15,784 bases of DNA from an uncultured Collinsella sp. (GTDB lineage Bacteria > Actinomycetota > Coriobacteriia > Coriobacteriales > Coriobacteriaceae). Positions 1-6,949 of this stretch are shown piece after piece; the first letter of the stretch is position 1; every line of letters begins with the position of its first letter. A program made the position numbers and the translations under genes. The stretch is from the NCBI GenBank assembly GCA_900555815.1, contig USMR01000003.1, forward strand, positions 1 through 15,784, in the 5' to 3' direction. The notes beneath the pieces were generated by a model that worked only from the letters and a program-made list of their open reading frames with translations, searched no databases and was not told the DNA's origin.

Positions 1-578
1 AAGGCCTGCGTGATCTCGGCCTTGGTAAACGAAGAATACTGGGCGCGGGCGACCGGCAAGTCGGGCGCAACCTCGCGCACCTTGTTGAGGGCGTCCGAAC
101 CGATCAGCTCGCCCTCGCGATCGAAGTCCGTAGCGATGATGACGCTGTCGGACTTTTTGGCGAGGATCTTGAGCGAGCGGATGAGCTCCTTCTCGGCCGG
201 CAGCTTAATGACGGGTGCCCAGGTGAGATACGGCAGACTCTCGAGCTTCCAGCCCTTGATGGAGATACCGTCGGCAAGAAACGGCTTGCGCTTGGTGTCA
301 TAGGGCGGGCGCGCCAGGCCATCGGGCATGTCGGCCGGCAGCATCTCGCCGTCCTCGGTGACCGAATACCAGCCCAGCTTTTTATCGAACAGCACGCTGT
401 CGCAAAAATCGGGCGCAAGGATGTGACCGGCAAGACCGATCGTCACGCACTCCTCGCCCTTCCACTCAAAACGGTAGATGGCGGTGTTGTACACCTTGTC
501 CTTTTTGGGTTTACCCGTGGACAGACGCTCGGCGATCTGACGCGCGGCGTCGTTTTTCTCGGCGATGATGAGCTTCAA
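1..578 (-). CDS. Type IA DNA topoisomerase, archaeal/topo III-like (N-terminal part)
   Basis: Cleaves and rejoins one DNA strand to relax negative supercoils or decatenate DNA. Only the first 192 codons are in the window; the gene runs off the left edge. The N-terminus MKLIIAEKNDAARQIA has the AEK signature of topo III/archaeal enzymes, not the VESPAKAKT form of bacterial TopA. The TOPRIM acidic motif follows at residues 149-157 (ATDFDREGE, metal-binding D151 and D153). The start is TTG at 578-576: no ATG gives this conserved N-terminus, and an AGGAA ribosome site lies about 6 bases upstream. It is the last visible gene of the minus-strand tat-hyp run, 54 bases after hypB. The catalytic tyrosine domain lies outside the window, so topo III against archaeal-type topo I cannot be decided here. 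The family call is strong and the subfamily moderate. Confidence 0.88.
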   Translation of the reverse strand, partial: MKLIIAEKNDAARQIAERLSTGKPKKDKVYNTAIYRFEWKGEECVTIGLAGHILAPDFCDSVLFDKKLGWYSVTEDGEMLPADMPDGLARPPYDTKRKPFLADGISIKGWKLESLPYLTWAPVIKLPAEKELIRSLKILAKKSDSVIIATDFDREGELIGSDALNKVREVAPDLPVARAQYSSFTKAEITQA

Positions 579-632
579 AAGAGGTTCCTATCTCGTGTCT
601 CTGCGGCTACGCCCGCCCGTATGGCGGCCGAT

Positions 633-1316
633 TTACGCCCTTGCTTGCTCGATCTGCCCGATGAGCCAATCGCACCAAGCATCCATGCCCTCGCCCTTGC
701 GCGCGCTCACGGCAAAACGCGGCGCCTGCGGATTGAGGTCATCGAGTGTCTTAGTATACCTATCCATGTCAAAATCGAAAGCCGGGGCCACGTCGACCTT
801 ATTGAGCAGCTGCGCGCCGGCGTGCTGGAAGATGCCCGGGTACTTGATGGGCTTGTCGTCGCCCTCGGGCACCGAGAGAATCATGATGGACAGGTTCTCG
901 CCCAGGTCAAAGTCGACCGGGCAGACTAGGTTGCCCACATTTTCGATAAAGATAACGTCGATGTTCTCCAGACCGACGGCCTGGTCGAACGCGTCAACGG
1001 CCTCCATGATCATGTTGCCCTCGAGGTGGCACAGGCCGCCCGTGTTGATCTGGATGGCGGGCATGCCGGCTTCCTTCATGGTGATGGCATCGACATCCGA
1101 GGCGATATCGCCCTCGATGACGGCACAGCGCAGGCCAGCCTTGTCGCGCAGGCGCTCGTTAGTGCCCAGGATCGTGGTGGTCTTGCCCGAACCGGGGCTC
1201 GACAAGACGTTGATCACATAGGTGTTTGTCTCATTAAATCGCTGACGCAGCTGATCTGCCAGGCGCTCGTTGCGCGACAGAATCGGCGATGCGATATCAA
1301 TCGTTTTCTCGGCCAT
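633..1316 (-). CDS. hypB: Hydrogenase/urease nickel incorporation GTPase HypB
   Basis: SIMIBI-class GTPase that, with HypA, delivers nickel to the large subunit of [NiFe] hydrogenase in the cytoplasm. It has 227 residues. Visible motifs are the P-loop SPGSGKTT (40-47), EGDIASDVDA (68-77), the family signature ENVGNLVCP (125-133) and the guanine-binding NKVD (162-165). The metal-site residues of the G domain are present: C96-H97 in GLCHLE, and C132. The N-terminal CxxCGC nickel site of E. coli HypB and the His-rich stretch of some other HypBs are both absent, so this is the minimal form with only the interface metal site. An AAGGAG site 8 bases before ATG supports the start. It follows hypA by 55 bases in the same run. 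No hydrogenase structural gene is in the window. Confidence 0.95.
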   Translation of the reverse strand: MAEKTIDIASPILSRNERLADQLRQRFNETNTYVINVLSSPGSGKTTTILGTNERLRDKAGLRCAVIEGDIASDVDAITMKEAGMPAIQINTGGLCHLEGNMIMEAVDAFDQAVGLENIDVIFIENVGNLVCPVDFDLGENLSIMILSVPEGDDKPIKYPGIFQHAGAQLLNKVDVAPAFDFDMDRYTKTLDDLNPQAPRFAVSARKGEGMDAWCDWLIGQIEQARA

Positions 1317-1371
1317 ACTTAGCGCTCCTTACTTTGGCCCCTTTATACCCCATCACTAGATGGCTAGCGGG

Positions 1372-1728
1372 CTAATCGTCGGGGGTTTCGATTTCGATAC
1401 TCGCGATATCGAGCTCGCGGCCGTGCAGTAGGCGCACGTTGGCACCACCACACTGGGGACAGCGACAGTGGAAACGATCGTGGTCGAAAACCTCGCCGCA
1501 GTCCAGACACTCGCTTTGTGGATGGACCTCCTCCACGGCAAGCTCGCAGCCTCGCGTGAGCGGGTCCTCGTCGCGAAATGTCTCCCACGCAAAGTCGAGC
1601 GCCTCGCGCACGACCTCGGTCATATCCCCGATACGCAGCGTTACCAAAACGGCGCGCGAGGCCCCCGCCCCACGCGCCGCGCGAATCACTGTATCGAGTA
1701 TGCCGTTGACAATGCCAACCTCGTGCAT
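1372..1728 (-). CDS. hypA: Hydrogenase nickel incorporation protein HypA
   Basis: Nickel chaperone that passes Ni(II) to HypB during [NiFe]-hydrogenase maturation. It has 118 residues, the usual family length. It begins MHEVGI; the His2 next to the N-terminal amine is the family's nickel ligand. The zinc-ribbon part has C74-x2-C77 and C90-x2-C93 (CPQC), with an extra C88. The gene starts 6 bases after the tatC stop and its ribosome site (GAGGAG) lies in the last codons of tatC, so it is very likely translated from the tat transcript. Together with hypB directly downstream this indicates that the organism makes a nickel hydrogenase, although HypC/D/E/F and the enzyme itself are elsewhere. Confidence 0.95.
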   Translation of the reverse strand: MHEVGIVNGILDTVIRAARGAGASRAVLVTLRIGDMTEVVREALDFAWETFRDEDPLTRGCELAVEEVHPQSECLDCGEVFDHDRFHCRCPQCGGANVRLLHGRELDIASIEIETPDD

Positions 1729-1734
1729 ACCGAT

Positions 1735-2529
1735 TTACTCCTCGCTGTCCTCTTCGTCGTCCGAAAACAGGTCCAGACGGCTCACAAACAAGCCCTCCTT
1801 GCCCTCGCGCGCGGTAATGACCACGCGAGCGATGGCGAGCGAAATCTCGTAGAGCGAGAGCAGGGCGCCATACATGAGGCCCAGCGTAACGGGCGAGCCG
1901 TCGGGCGTAATCACAGCCGAGCCCACGAGCAGGCCTACGTACACGTAGCGCCAGGCACTGCGGAAGGCCGCGTAGGAAACGATGTGGAAGACGGACAGGT
2001 AGAAGATGATGAGCGGCAGCTCAAACGCCACACCAAAGCCGATCATAAAGAGCAGCTCCATGTTGACGTAGTTCTCCAGATCGGGCAGCGCCGTAGCGAC
2101 GGCCGAGGTCTCGCCGATGAGCCACTCAAAGCCCGCAGGGATGATGATGAAGTAGCAGAAGATGGCACCCAGGAAGAACAGCACCGTCGAGGCGAGCACC
2201 GTGGGCACGACCCATTTGCGCTCGTTGGGACGCAGTGCCGGCAGGAAAAATGCCAGAACCTGCCAGATGATCATGGGCGTGCACATGACCACGGCCATCT
2301 TGATGGCCAGCGAGAAGCGCAGGCCAAAGCCGCCGAGCGTGGTGGTGATGTAGAACTTACCGTCCGGCACAAAGGAGCGGATGGGGTCTTCCAAGATGTC
2401 GAGCACCACGGGCGTGGCGAAATACAGCACGATGGCTGCGGCAAATACCGACACGACCACGATGGTCAAGCGGCGACGGAGCTCTCCCAGGTGATCGAAG
2501 AGCGGCATACGCGCAGGTCCGATAGGCAT
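1735..2529 (-). CDS. tatC: Sec-independent protein translocase subunit TatC
   Basis: Polytopic membrane receptor for twin-arginine signal peptides, which exports folded (often cofactor-bearing) proteins. It has 264 residues with six hydrophobic segments. The cytoplasmic N-terminal signature is HLGELRRRL (13-21), the first-loop motif is FFLPALRPNERKW (94-106), and E170 sits in GFGVAFELP, matching the conserved intramembrane glutamate. Near the end is AVITPDGSP. A short acidic tail (SDDEEDSEE) closes the protein. The ATG overlaps the stop of the upstream tatB-like gene by one base (TAATG), which suggests translational coupling. A second in-frame ATG at codon 8 has no convincing ribosome site. 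HypA follows at once. Confidence 0.96.
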   Translation of the reverse strand: MPIGPARMPLFDHLGELRRRLTIVVVSVFAAAIVLYFATPVVLDILEDPIRSFVPDGKFYITTTLGGFGLRFSLAIKMAVVMCTPMIIWQVLAFFLPALRPNERKWVVPTVLASTVLFFLGAIFCYFIIIPAGFEWLIGETSAVATALPDLENYVNMELLFMIGFGVAFELPLIIFYLSVFHIVSYAAFRSAWRYVYVGLLVGSAVITPDGSPVTLGLMYGALLSLYEISLAIARVVITAREGKEGLFVSRLDLFSDDEEDSEE

Positions 2530-3122
2530 TACTCATCGCCTCCCTTCGGGGCGTCGGCGGCAGCGGCTTCGTCCTCGTCCTCGAGCTCGCGGGCGAGCTG
2601 GTCGACGACGGCCTTGCGCTTGCGGGGACGACGGGCATAGAGGTCGGCCGTCGTGGGCTCCGCCGGCTCGGGGTCGGGCTCTGCGGCGGGAGCGGGCTCA
2701 GCAGCCTCGACGGCAGCGGGCTCGCCCTCGGGAGCCTCGGCACCCTCGGCCTCAGTCTCCTCGGCAGTGCCCTCGCCCTCGGCGGCACCCTCGCTCGCGG
2801 CCTTCTCGGCAGCAAGGCGGGCACGGCGCTCGGCAAAGGTCTCCTTCTTGGCGGGTGTAGCCGTCTCGGCGGCATCCTCGTCCACGTCGGAATCATCGTC
2901 GACGGCAGCAGCCTTCTTGGGCTTAACCGGGGCCGACGCGGCCTCGCTCACCGGATCGATTATCTCGGACTGAACAACGGCCGTCATCTTTTCCTGCGTC
3001 TCGCGGAACTGACGGATGGCACGGCCGATCGTGCGGCCCATCTGTGGGAGCTTATCCGGGCCAAACAGCAAAAAGCCGAAGACCACGATGATCGCGAGCT
3101 CACCCTCTCCAATACCAAACAC
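2529..3122 (-). CDS. Sec-independent translocase TatA/TatB-family protein with long acidic tail
   Basis: Single-span Tat component that works with TatC. The N-terminus is a short helix (about residues 8-20) followed by FGPDKLP (20-26) and an amphipathic helix, the TatA/B hallmark. Glutamate at position 8 resembles TatB (E. coli TatA has Gln), so a TatB role is favoured, though actinobacterial TatA cannot be excluded. The remaining ~150 residues are low-complexity Ala/Glu/Pro with a basic patch (ARRPRKRK) near the end. This makes the protein (197 residues) longer than usual. The start is the GTG at 3122: a GGAGG lies 5 bases upstream, and the longer frame from 3167 adds 15 residues that do not fit the family. 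It is the first gene of the tat-hyp run. Confidence 0.88.
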   Translation of the reverse strand: MFGIGEGELAIIVVFGFLLFGPDKLPQMGRTIGRAIRQFRETQEKMTAVVQSEIIDPVSEAASAPVKPKKAAAVDDDSDVDEDAAETATPAKKETFAERRARLAAEKAASEGAAEGEGTAEETEAEGAEAPEGEPAAVEAAEPAPAAEPDPEPAEPTTADLYARRPRKRKAVVDQLARELEDEDEAAAADAPKGGDE

Positions 3123-3197
3123 ACATACCTCCAAGGCTCGATGTGAGTCGAGCCCGCACCGCGCCATTCGGCCGGAACTCGTCTATTCATTCGGTCA

Positions 3198-3203
3198 AGT
3201 ATA
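3198..3203 (-). promoter_or_regulatory. Candidate -10 box of the tat-hyp operon
   Basis: TATACT on the minus strand, about 75 bases before the GTG of the tatB-like gene. No good -35 hexamer is visible at 16-18 bases. The same TATACT box occurs before the aminotransferase and uvrD, which supports it weakly. The hairpin at 3204-3231 abuts it. Confidence 0.4.
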
Positions 3204-3231
3204 GCGCCCGGACGCCAAAACGTCCGAGCGC
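3204..3231 (-). terminator. Inverted repeat between the STAS gene and the tat operon
   Basis: Arms cggacg/cgtccg with a 6-base loop are extended by gcgc/gcgc beyond one C-A mismatch. It lies downstream of the STAS gene and could end that transcript, but the following bases are the tat -10 box and not a clean T-run. It could equally be an operator. Two smaller hairpins (gccc-tttt-gggc and tgcc-aaac-ggca) lie between it and the STAS stop. Confidence 0.4.
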
Positions 3232-3275
3232 ATCACAAACATATGCCAAACGGCACGCCCTTTTGGGGGCAAAGA

Positions 3276-3590
3276 TTATGCAGCGGTGATCGAAATCTCC
3301 TGGTCGACACCCAACAGCTGGACCACGCGCATCACCGGGGGCTGCACATTGGTGCAGCTAAAGCGCTTGCCGTGGTCGACCGCGTGGTGCGCGGCGCCCA
3401 CGAGCACGCCAATGCCCGTCGAATCGATGTAGCTCACCTGGGCAAAATCGAGCTCAACGGCCTCGGTGGGCTGCTCGAACGCCAGGTCGATGGCATTGCG
3501 CAGGCTATCGGCGTTAGAGATATCGATCTCGCCGGTTACCTTAATGGTGTAGAGCTCTGGCGTGGGGTTGGTGGAAATACCCAAATCCAT
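3276..3590 (-). CDS. STAS-domain anti-sigma factor antagonist-like protein
   Basis: A 104-residue stand-alone STAS domain of the SpoIIAA/RsbV type. In that family the protein binds an anti-sigma kinase of the RsbW/SpoIIAB type and frees a sigma factor when unphosphorylated. The loop YIDSTGIGVLVG (54-65) carries S57 at the phosphorylation position, and GEIDISNADSLRNAI (20-34) forms the expected start of the fold. ATG has AAAGGAG 7 bases upstream. It follows the aminotransferase by 51 bases with no terminator visible between them, so the two may share a transcript. No RsbW-like kinase or sigma factor gene is adjacent, so its partner is unknown. It might instead act in membrane or polarity regulation, as other single STAS proteins do. 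Confidence 0.88.
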   Translation of the reverse strand: MDLGISTNPTPELYTIKVTGEIDISNADSLRNAIDLAFEQPTEAVELDFAQVSYIDSTGIGVLVGAAHHAVDHGKRFSCTNVQPPVMRVVQLLGVDQEISITAA

Positions 3591-3641
3591 GTATACGCTC
3601 CTTTACGTATCGAAAGTGCGGATAGTACGGGAAGCCGCGCG

Positions 3642-4946
3642 TTAGGCGCGTTCGGCACGCGCAAGCTCGGCAGCGACGAGCTTAACGGCCAGCACCAGCA
3701 CATCGAGCGCGGCCTCCAGGTCCTCGACCGTGGGATAGCTCGGCGCGATGCGGATGTTGGTGTCGCGCGGGTCCTTGCCATAGGGCCAAGTGGCGCCGGC
3801 CGGTGTGAGCTTGACGCCCAGGTCGGCGCAGAGCGCGGCGACCTTTTGGGCCGAGCCCTCGGGACCATCGAAGCTTACAAAGTAGCCGCCGCGGGGGTGC
3901 GTCCAAGTAGCGCAACCCGTATCGCCCAAGCCCTCGGTGAGCTTGCGCTCAACGGCCTCAAAGCGCGGGCGCAAAAACTCGGCATGCTTTTTCATGTGCT
4001 CCTTGACCGCCTCGATGGTGGGAAGGAAGCGCACGTGACGCAGCTGGTTGAGCTTATCGGCACTGATGAGGCCGGCCTTCAGGCGCTTGGAGAACTCGGC
4101 GATGACCGCGGGGCTCGCACCGATAAAGCCGATACCGGCGCCCGGGAAGGTGATCTTGGACGTCGAGGCAAAGGCCACCACGCGGTCCTCGGTGCCCGCC
4201 GCGCGAGCGAGGTCAAAAATGTTTGCGAGCTCATCGGTCTCGTCGTACAGGTCGTGCACGCAGTAGGCGTTGTCCCAGAAGATGCGGAAATCGGGCGCGG
4301 CCGTGGGCATCTCGACCAGGCGACGCACGGTGTCCTCGCTAAAGGTGATGCCCGTGGGGTTGGAATACTTGGGCACGCACCAGATGCCCTTGATGGAATC
4401 GTCGGCGGCGACGAGGCGCTCGACCTCGTCCATGTCGGGGCCGTTGTCGGTCATCGCGACGGGGACGTTCTCGATACCCAGATCGGCGGTGATGCCAAAG
4501 TGGCGGTCGTAGCCGGGAACCGGGCACAGGAACTTGACCTTCTTGCCGTCGTGCGCGGCCTCGTAAGCCTCCCAAGGGTCGCTACCACACGAGCCGCAGC
4601 GCCAGAACATGCCGGCGATGTCATGCTCGATCAAAAGGCTCGACGAACCCAGCACGAGCGTCTGCTCGGCGGGGCAGCCCAGGAACTCCCCCGCCAGCTT
4701 GCGTGCCGAAGGAATGCCCTCAAAGCAGCCGTAGTTGGAACAGTCGACGTTGCCGTCGTGCAGGTCGGCATCGGCATTGAGGATATCGAGCATGGGTCGA
4801 GAGATGTCCACTTGGGAGGGCGACGGCTTGCCGCGGGCCATGTCGAGCGCCAGGCCCTTGGCCTTGACCTCGGCGACCTCGGCTTTGAGCGCCTCGATGG
4901 CGGCATCGAGTTCGGTGGTTTCCATCTTCTGGTAGATCGTCTGCAT
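3642..4946 (-). CDS. PLP-dependent aminotransferase (class I fold, aspartate aminotransferase-like)
   Basis: Fold-type I PLP enzyme of 434 residues. Visible motifs are the N-terminal MARGKPSPSQ (36-45), GSSSLL (100-105) for phosphate binding, CPVPGYDRHF (141-150), PKYSNPTG (192-199), FWDNAY (223-228) with the cofactor-nitrogen Asp at D225, and the Schiff-base lysine K264 in STSKITFPGAG. The sequence resembles the group annotated as aspartate aminotransferases of the Deinococcus/actinobacterial type (Asp_aminotransf domain) more than classical AspC. The substrate is therefore probably aspartate or another amino acid, but this is inferred. ATG at 4946 has AAAGG 8 bases upstream; a second ATG at codon 8 has none. 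A TATACT box lies about 45 bases upstream. The STAS gene follows. Confidence 0.9.
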   Translation of the reverse strand: MQTIYQKMETTELDAAIEALKAEVAEVKAKGLALDMARGKPSPSQVDISRPMLDILNADADLHDGNVDCSNYGCFEGIPSARKLAGEFLGCPAEQTLVLGSSSLLIEHDIAGMFWRCGSCGSDPWEAYEAAHDGKKVKFLCPVPGYDRHFGITADLGIENVPVAMTDNGPDMDEVERLVAADDSIKGIWCVPKYSNPTGITFSEDTVRRLVEMPTAAPDFRIFWDNAYCVHDLYDETDELANIFDLARAAGTEDRVVAFASTSKITFPGAGIGFIGASPAVIAEFSKRLKAGLISADKLNQLRHVRFLPTIEAVKEHMKKHAEFLRPRFEAVERKLTEGLGDTGCATWTHPRGGYFVSFDGPEGSAQKVAALCADLGVKLTPAGATWPYGKDPRDTNIRIAPSYPTVEDLEAALDVLVLAVKLVAAELARAERA

Positions 4947-4987
4947 GGGTGCGACCTTTCACGAAGCGGTACGTTGCAATTCTTCTA

Positions 4988-4993
4988 AGTATA
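4988..4993 (-). promoter_or_regulatory. Candidate -10 box of the aminotransferase gene
   Basis: TATACT on the minus strand, 42 bases before the ATG at 4946. No good -35 is visible at normal spacing. The shared context C-TATACT-T with the tat box is suggestive only. Confidence 0.38.
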
Positions 4994-5022
4994 GACCGCC
5001 ACCGTCGCAACGTTATGAAGCC

Positions 5023-5051
5023 GTGATAGATTAAGTCCATCGCAATAAATT
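5023..5051 (+). promoter_or_regulatory. Weak candidate promoter of the 84-residue orphan gene
   Basis: GTGATA (5023-5028) and TAAATT (5046-5051) match the -35 and -10 consensus at 4 of 6 positions each, with exactly 17 bases between them. This would give a leader of about 40 bases before ATG 5096, divergent from the aminotransferase. Confidence 0.3.
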
Positions 5052-5095
5052 ACGAATCGCCGCGCATGCCGGCGTGGGGCGCCCAAGGAGGCACT

Positions 5096-5350
5096 ATGGA
5101 GTACGGATCGTTCCAAGCCGAGGAATTCGGCGACCTGCAGCGCCTGGTCGACGGACTGTTTTACGACCGCCACGCCATCGACCGCCTAGATTTGATCGTA
5201 CAGGCCGAGATCTTGGACCTGGCGCCCGATCTCATGGAAATCGTCAACTTGCTGCCGCCCGGCTATTACGACCGCCAGTCACTTTGCGACCAGCTCAACT
5301 CCGCTTTGGCCGCCCACGGCTGGGGCGCCATCTACGGCACCGTAGAATAA
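5096..5350 (+). CDS. Small conserved-looking hypothetical protein (84 aa)
   Basis: Not recognised. The product is a small, acidic, soluble-looking protein with no signal peptide or membrane span. It is leucine/aspartate-rich and probably helical (about residues 8-50), followed by LLPPGYYDRQSLCDQLNSAL (52-71), and ends in a glycine-containing tail (WGAIYGTVE). The start at 5096 is chosen because AAGGAGG lies 5-6 bases upstream; the in-frame ATG at 5066 has no such site. Codon use matches the neighbouring genes, with high GC at third positions. It is the only plus-strand gene between 1 and 9530 and stands alone, divergent from the aminotransferase, with the repeat element starting 3 bases after its stop. 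No function can be assigned. Confidence 0.72.
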   Translation: MEYGSFQAEEFGDLQRLVDGLFYDRHAIDRLDLIVQAEILDLAPDLMEIVNLLPPGYYDRQSLCDQLNSALAAHGWGAIYGTVE

Positions 5351-5353
5351 ACC

Positions 5354-5522
5354 TAGTCATTGGGGACGTTCTTAAACGACTAGTTGTTGGGGACAGTCTT
5401 CCCAGATGACATGTGGCACTTGGGGACAGTCCCCAAGTGCCGGCAGTTTGGGACGGTCCTTTTCGGTCGCTCGCGAAGAGTGTCCCTCTCGACTAGTCGT
5501 TTAAGAACGTCCCCAATGACTA
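5354..5522. repeat. 169-bp MITE-like element with 31-bp perfect terminal inverted repeats
   Basis: Arms 5354-5384 and 5492-5522 are perfect inverted copies (31 of 31). They begin TAGTCATTGGGGACG and end in CGACTAGT-type sequence. Weaker inverted similarity continues inward (ggggacagtcttc against agggacactcttc). A near-palindrome with 13-bp perfect arms around one base sits in the middle (5415-5427/5429-5441, ggcacttggggac). GGGGAC or a close form recurs at least five times counting both strands. There is no transposase and no convincing coding frame. TA at both outer ends would fit a TA target duplication, but TA is self-complementary, so this is not proof. Confidence 0.8.
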
Positions 5523-5559
5523 AAACGCCGCCTGTGATGGTGTTCACAGGCGGCGTTTT
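5522..5559. terminator. Bidirectional intrinsic terminator
   Basis: Arms 5522-5537 and 5544-5559 are perfect 16-bp inverted repeats (aaaacgccgcctgtga) around a 6-base loop. The A-run becomes a T-run on either strand. It serves nhaA (stop at 5577, minus) and can also stop transcripts of the orphan gene coming from the left. It abuts the repeat element. Confidence 0.92.
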
Positions 5560-5576
5560 CAAACTTGTATGTGCTT

Positions 5577-6935
5577 TTACTCGCCCTTGGGCGCGGGGTG
5601 TTTGCAGACCACGCTCATGTAAATCATGCCGAGCACGGCAGCGGTGACCGAACCGGCAAGGATGGCGGCCTTGGCAGCCAGAACCTCAAACTGGGCCGTC
5701 GGGAAGGCGAGGCCGCTGATGAGAATCGACATGGTAAAGCCGATACCGCCCAGAATGCCCACACCGGCAATCATGTGCCAGTTAACGTTGTGCGGCAGCT
5801 CGCAGGCCTTGAGCTTGACCAAGGCAAACGTCATGCCAAAGATGCCGATCGGCTTGCCCAGCAGCATGCCAAAGTACACGCCGAGCGTCACCGGGTCGGT
5901 GAGTAGCGTGCTCATGTCCACGCCCACCAGGCGAACCTGTGCGTTGACGAACGCGAAGATCGGCAGGATCACAAAGTTGACCGGCGTGGAGATCAGGCGC
6001 TCCATGCGGATGAGCGGCGGGGTCACGCGGTGCATGACGCGCTCGACTTTGGGGGTCGAGACGGTAAAGTCATGCTGGCCCAGGATGTGCGCCTCGTCGT
6101 CGTAGCGGTCATCGAGCAGCGGCAAGCACTCGCCCAGCCAATCGGTGAGGCTATCAAGCTTAACACCGCACTTGGCCGGGATGGTGAAGGCCAGGATGAC
6201 GCCAGCAAGCGTAGCGTGCACGCCGCTCTTGAACATGCAGAACCACAACAGCAGGCCCAGTACCGAATACGGGGCAAGGCGGTAATGCTGCGTCTTGTTG
6301 AGACACACGAGCGCACAGGTCACAAGCGCGGCGGCGCCCAACCAAAACGGATTGGGGCTCTGACCGTAGAAGATGGCGATGGCGGCGATGGAGATGAGGT
6401 CGTCGGCGATGGCGAGCGTCGAGAAGAACACGCGCACGCCGTTGGGCACGCGGTTGCCCAAAAGCGACAGCACGCCCAGCGCAAAGGCAATATCGGTTGC
6501 CATGGGAATGGCCCAGCCGTTGTGCGCGCCGGCATGGTTAAAGATCAGGTAGATGCAGGCGGGAACGACGACGCCGCCCACGGCCGCCAGCATGGGAAGC
6601 ATAGCCTGGCGCGGGTTCTTGAGCTCGCCAACTGTCATCTCGTACTTAAGCTCAATGCCCACCAACAAAAAGAAAATCGCCATGAGGAAGTCGTTGACGA
6701 ATAGCTCAACGGTGAGACCGGCCGTAAGGTTGCCCAGACCCACATACAGCGGGGTCTCCAAAAAGTGATGGATGGCCTCGTAGGCATCGGTATTGGCGCA
6801 AATGACGGCGGCGATGGCGGCGAAGACCATGACGGCGGCGGAAATCGTGCCGTTCTCGGCGATGCGCTCCCAAATGTCATGGCGCTCAAAACGCTTGCGC
6901 TCACGGACGTTGAACAGCTGCTCGGGTGCTGCCAT
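5577..6935 (-). CDS. nhaA: Na+/H+ antiporter NhaA
   Basis: Inner-membrane antiporter that exchanges sodium (or lithium) for protons in pH and salt homeostasis. It has 452 residues, longer than the 388 of E. coli NhaA. The extra length is mainly an N-terminal ~25-residue charged segment and a larger loop around 255-305 between late helices. Ion-site residues are present: D148 in ATDIAFALG, the D178-D179 pair in LAIADDL (E. coli D163/D164), and K361 in LGKPIGI (E. coli K300). Other motifs are FFLLVGIELK (88-97) and GILGGIGFTMSILIS (393-407). ATG at 6935 has AAAGGAG about 8 bases upstream. It appears to be a single-gene transcript ending at the strong terminator. No NhaR-type regulator is adjacent. 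Confidence 0.95.
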   Translation of the reverse strand: MAAPEQLFNVRERKRFERHDIWERIAENGTISAAVMVFAAIAAVICANTDAYEAIHHFLETPLYVGLGNLTAGLTVELFVNDFLMAIFFLLVGIELKYEMTVGELKNPRQAMLPMLAAVGGVVVPACIYLIFNHAGAHNGWAIPMATDIAFALGVLSLLGNRVPNGVRVFFSTLAIADDLISIAAIAIFYGQSPNPFWLGAAALVTCALVCLNKTQHYRLAPYSVLGLLLWFCMFKSGVHATLAGVILAFTIPAKCGVKLDSLTDWLGECLPLLDDRYDDEAHILGQHDFTVSTPKVERVMHRVTPPLIRMERLISTPVNFVILPIFAFVNAQVRLVGVDMSTLLTDPVTLGVYFGMLLGKPIGIFGMTFALVKLKACELPHNVNWHMIAGVGILGGIGFTMSILISGLAFPTAQFEVLAAKAAILAGSVTAAVLGMIYMSVVCKHPAPKGE

Positions 6936-6949
6936 GGGCGGCTCCTTTC

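Noticed and set aside
3123..3167. Longer tatB-like start at 3167 (15 extra residues)
   Set aside because: The added residues do not fit the short TatA/B N-terminus, and the GTG at 3122 has an ideal GGAGG spacing.
3243..4988. 581-codon plus-strand open frame opposite the STAS and aminotransferase genes
   Set aside because: It is antisense to two clearly recognised proteins. Its product is rich in Arg/His/Gly without domains, and it runs across the gap between them, as expected of a GC-rich shadow frame.
5354..5522. Repeated GGGGAC motifs considered as a CRISPR-like array
   Set aside because: The spacing is irregular, the motifs are too short and lie in both orientations, and there are no spacers of equal length or cas genes.
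5380..5562. Small minus-strand open frame inside the repeat element and terminator (60 codons)
   Set aside because: Its sequence is made entirely of the inverted repeats and the terminator stem, with no ribosome site.
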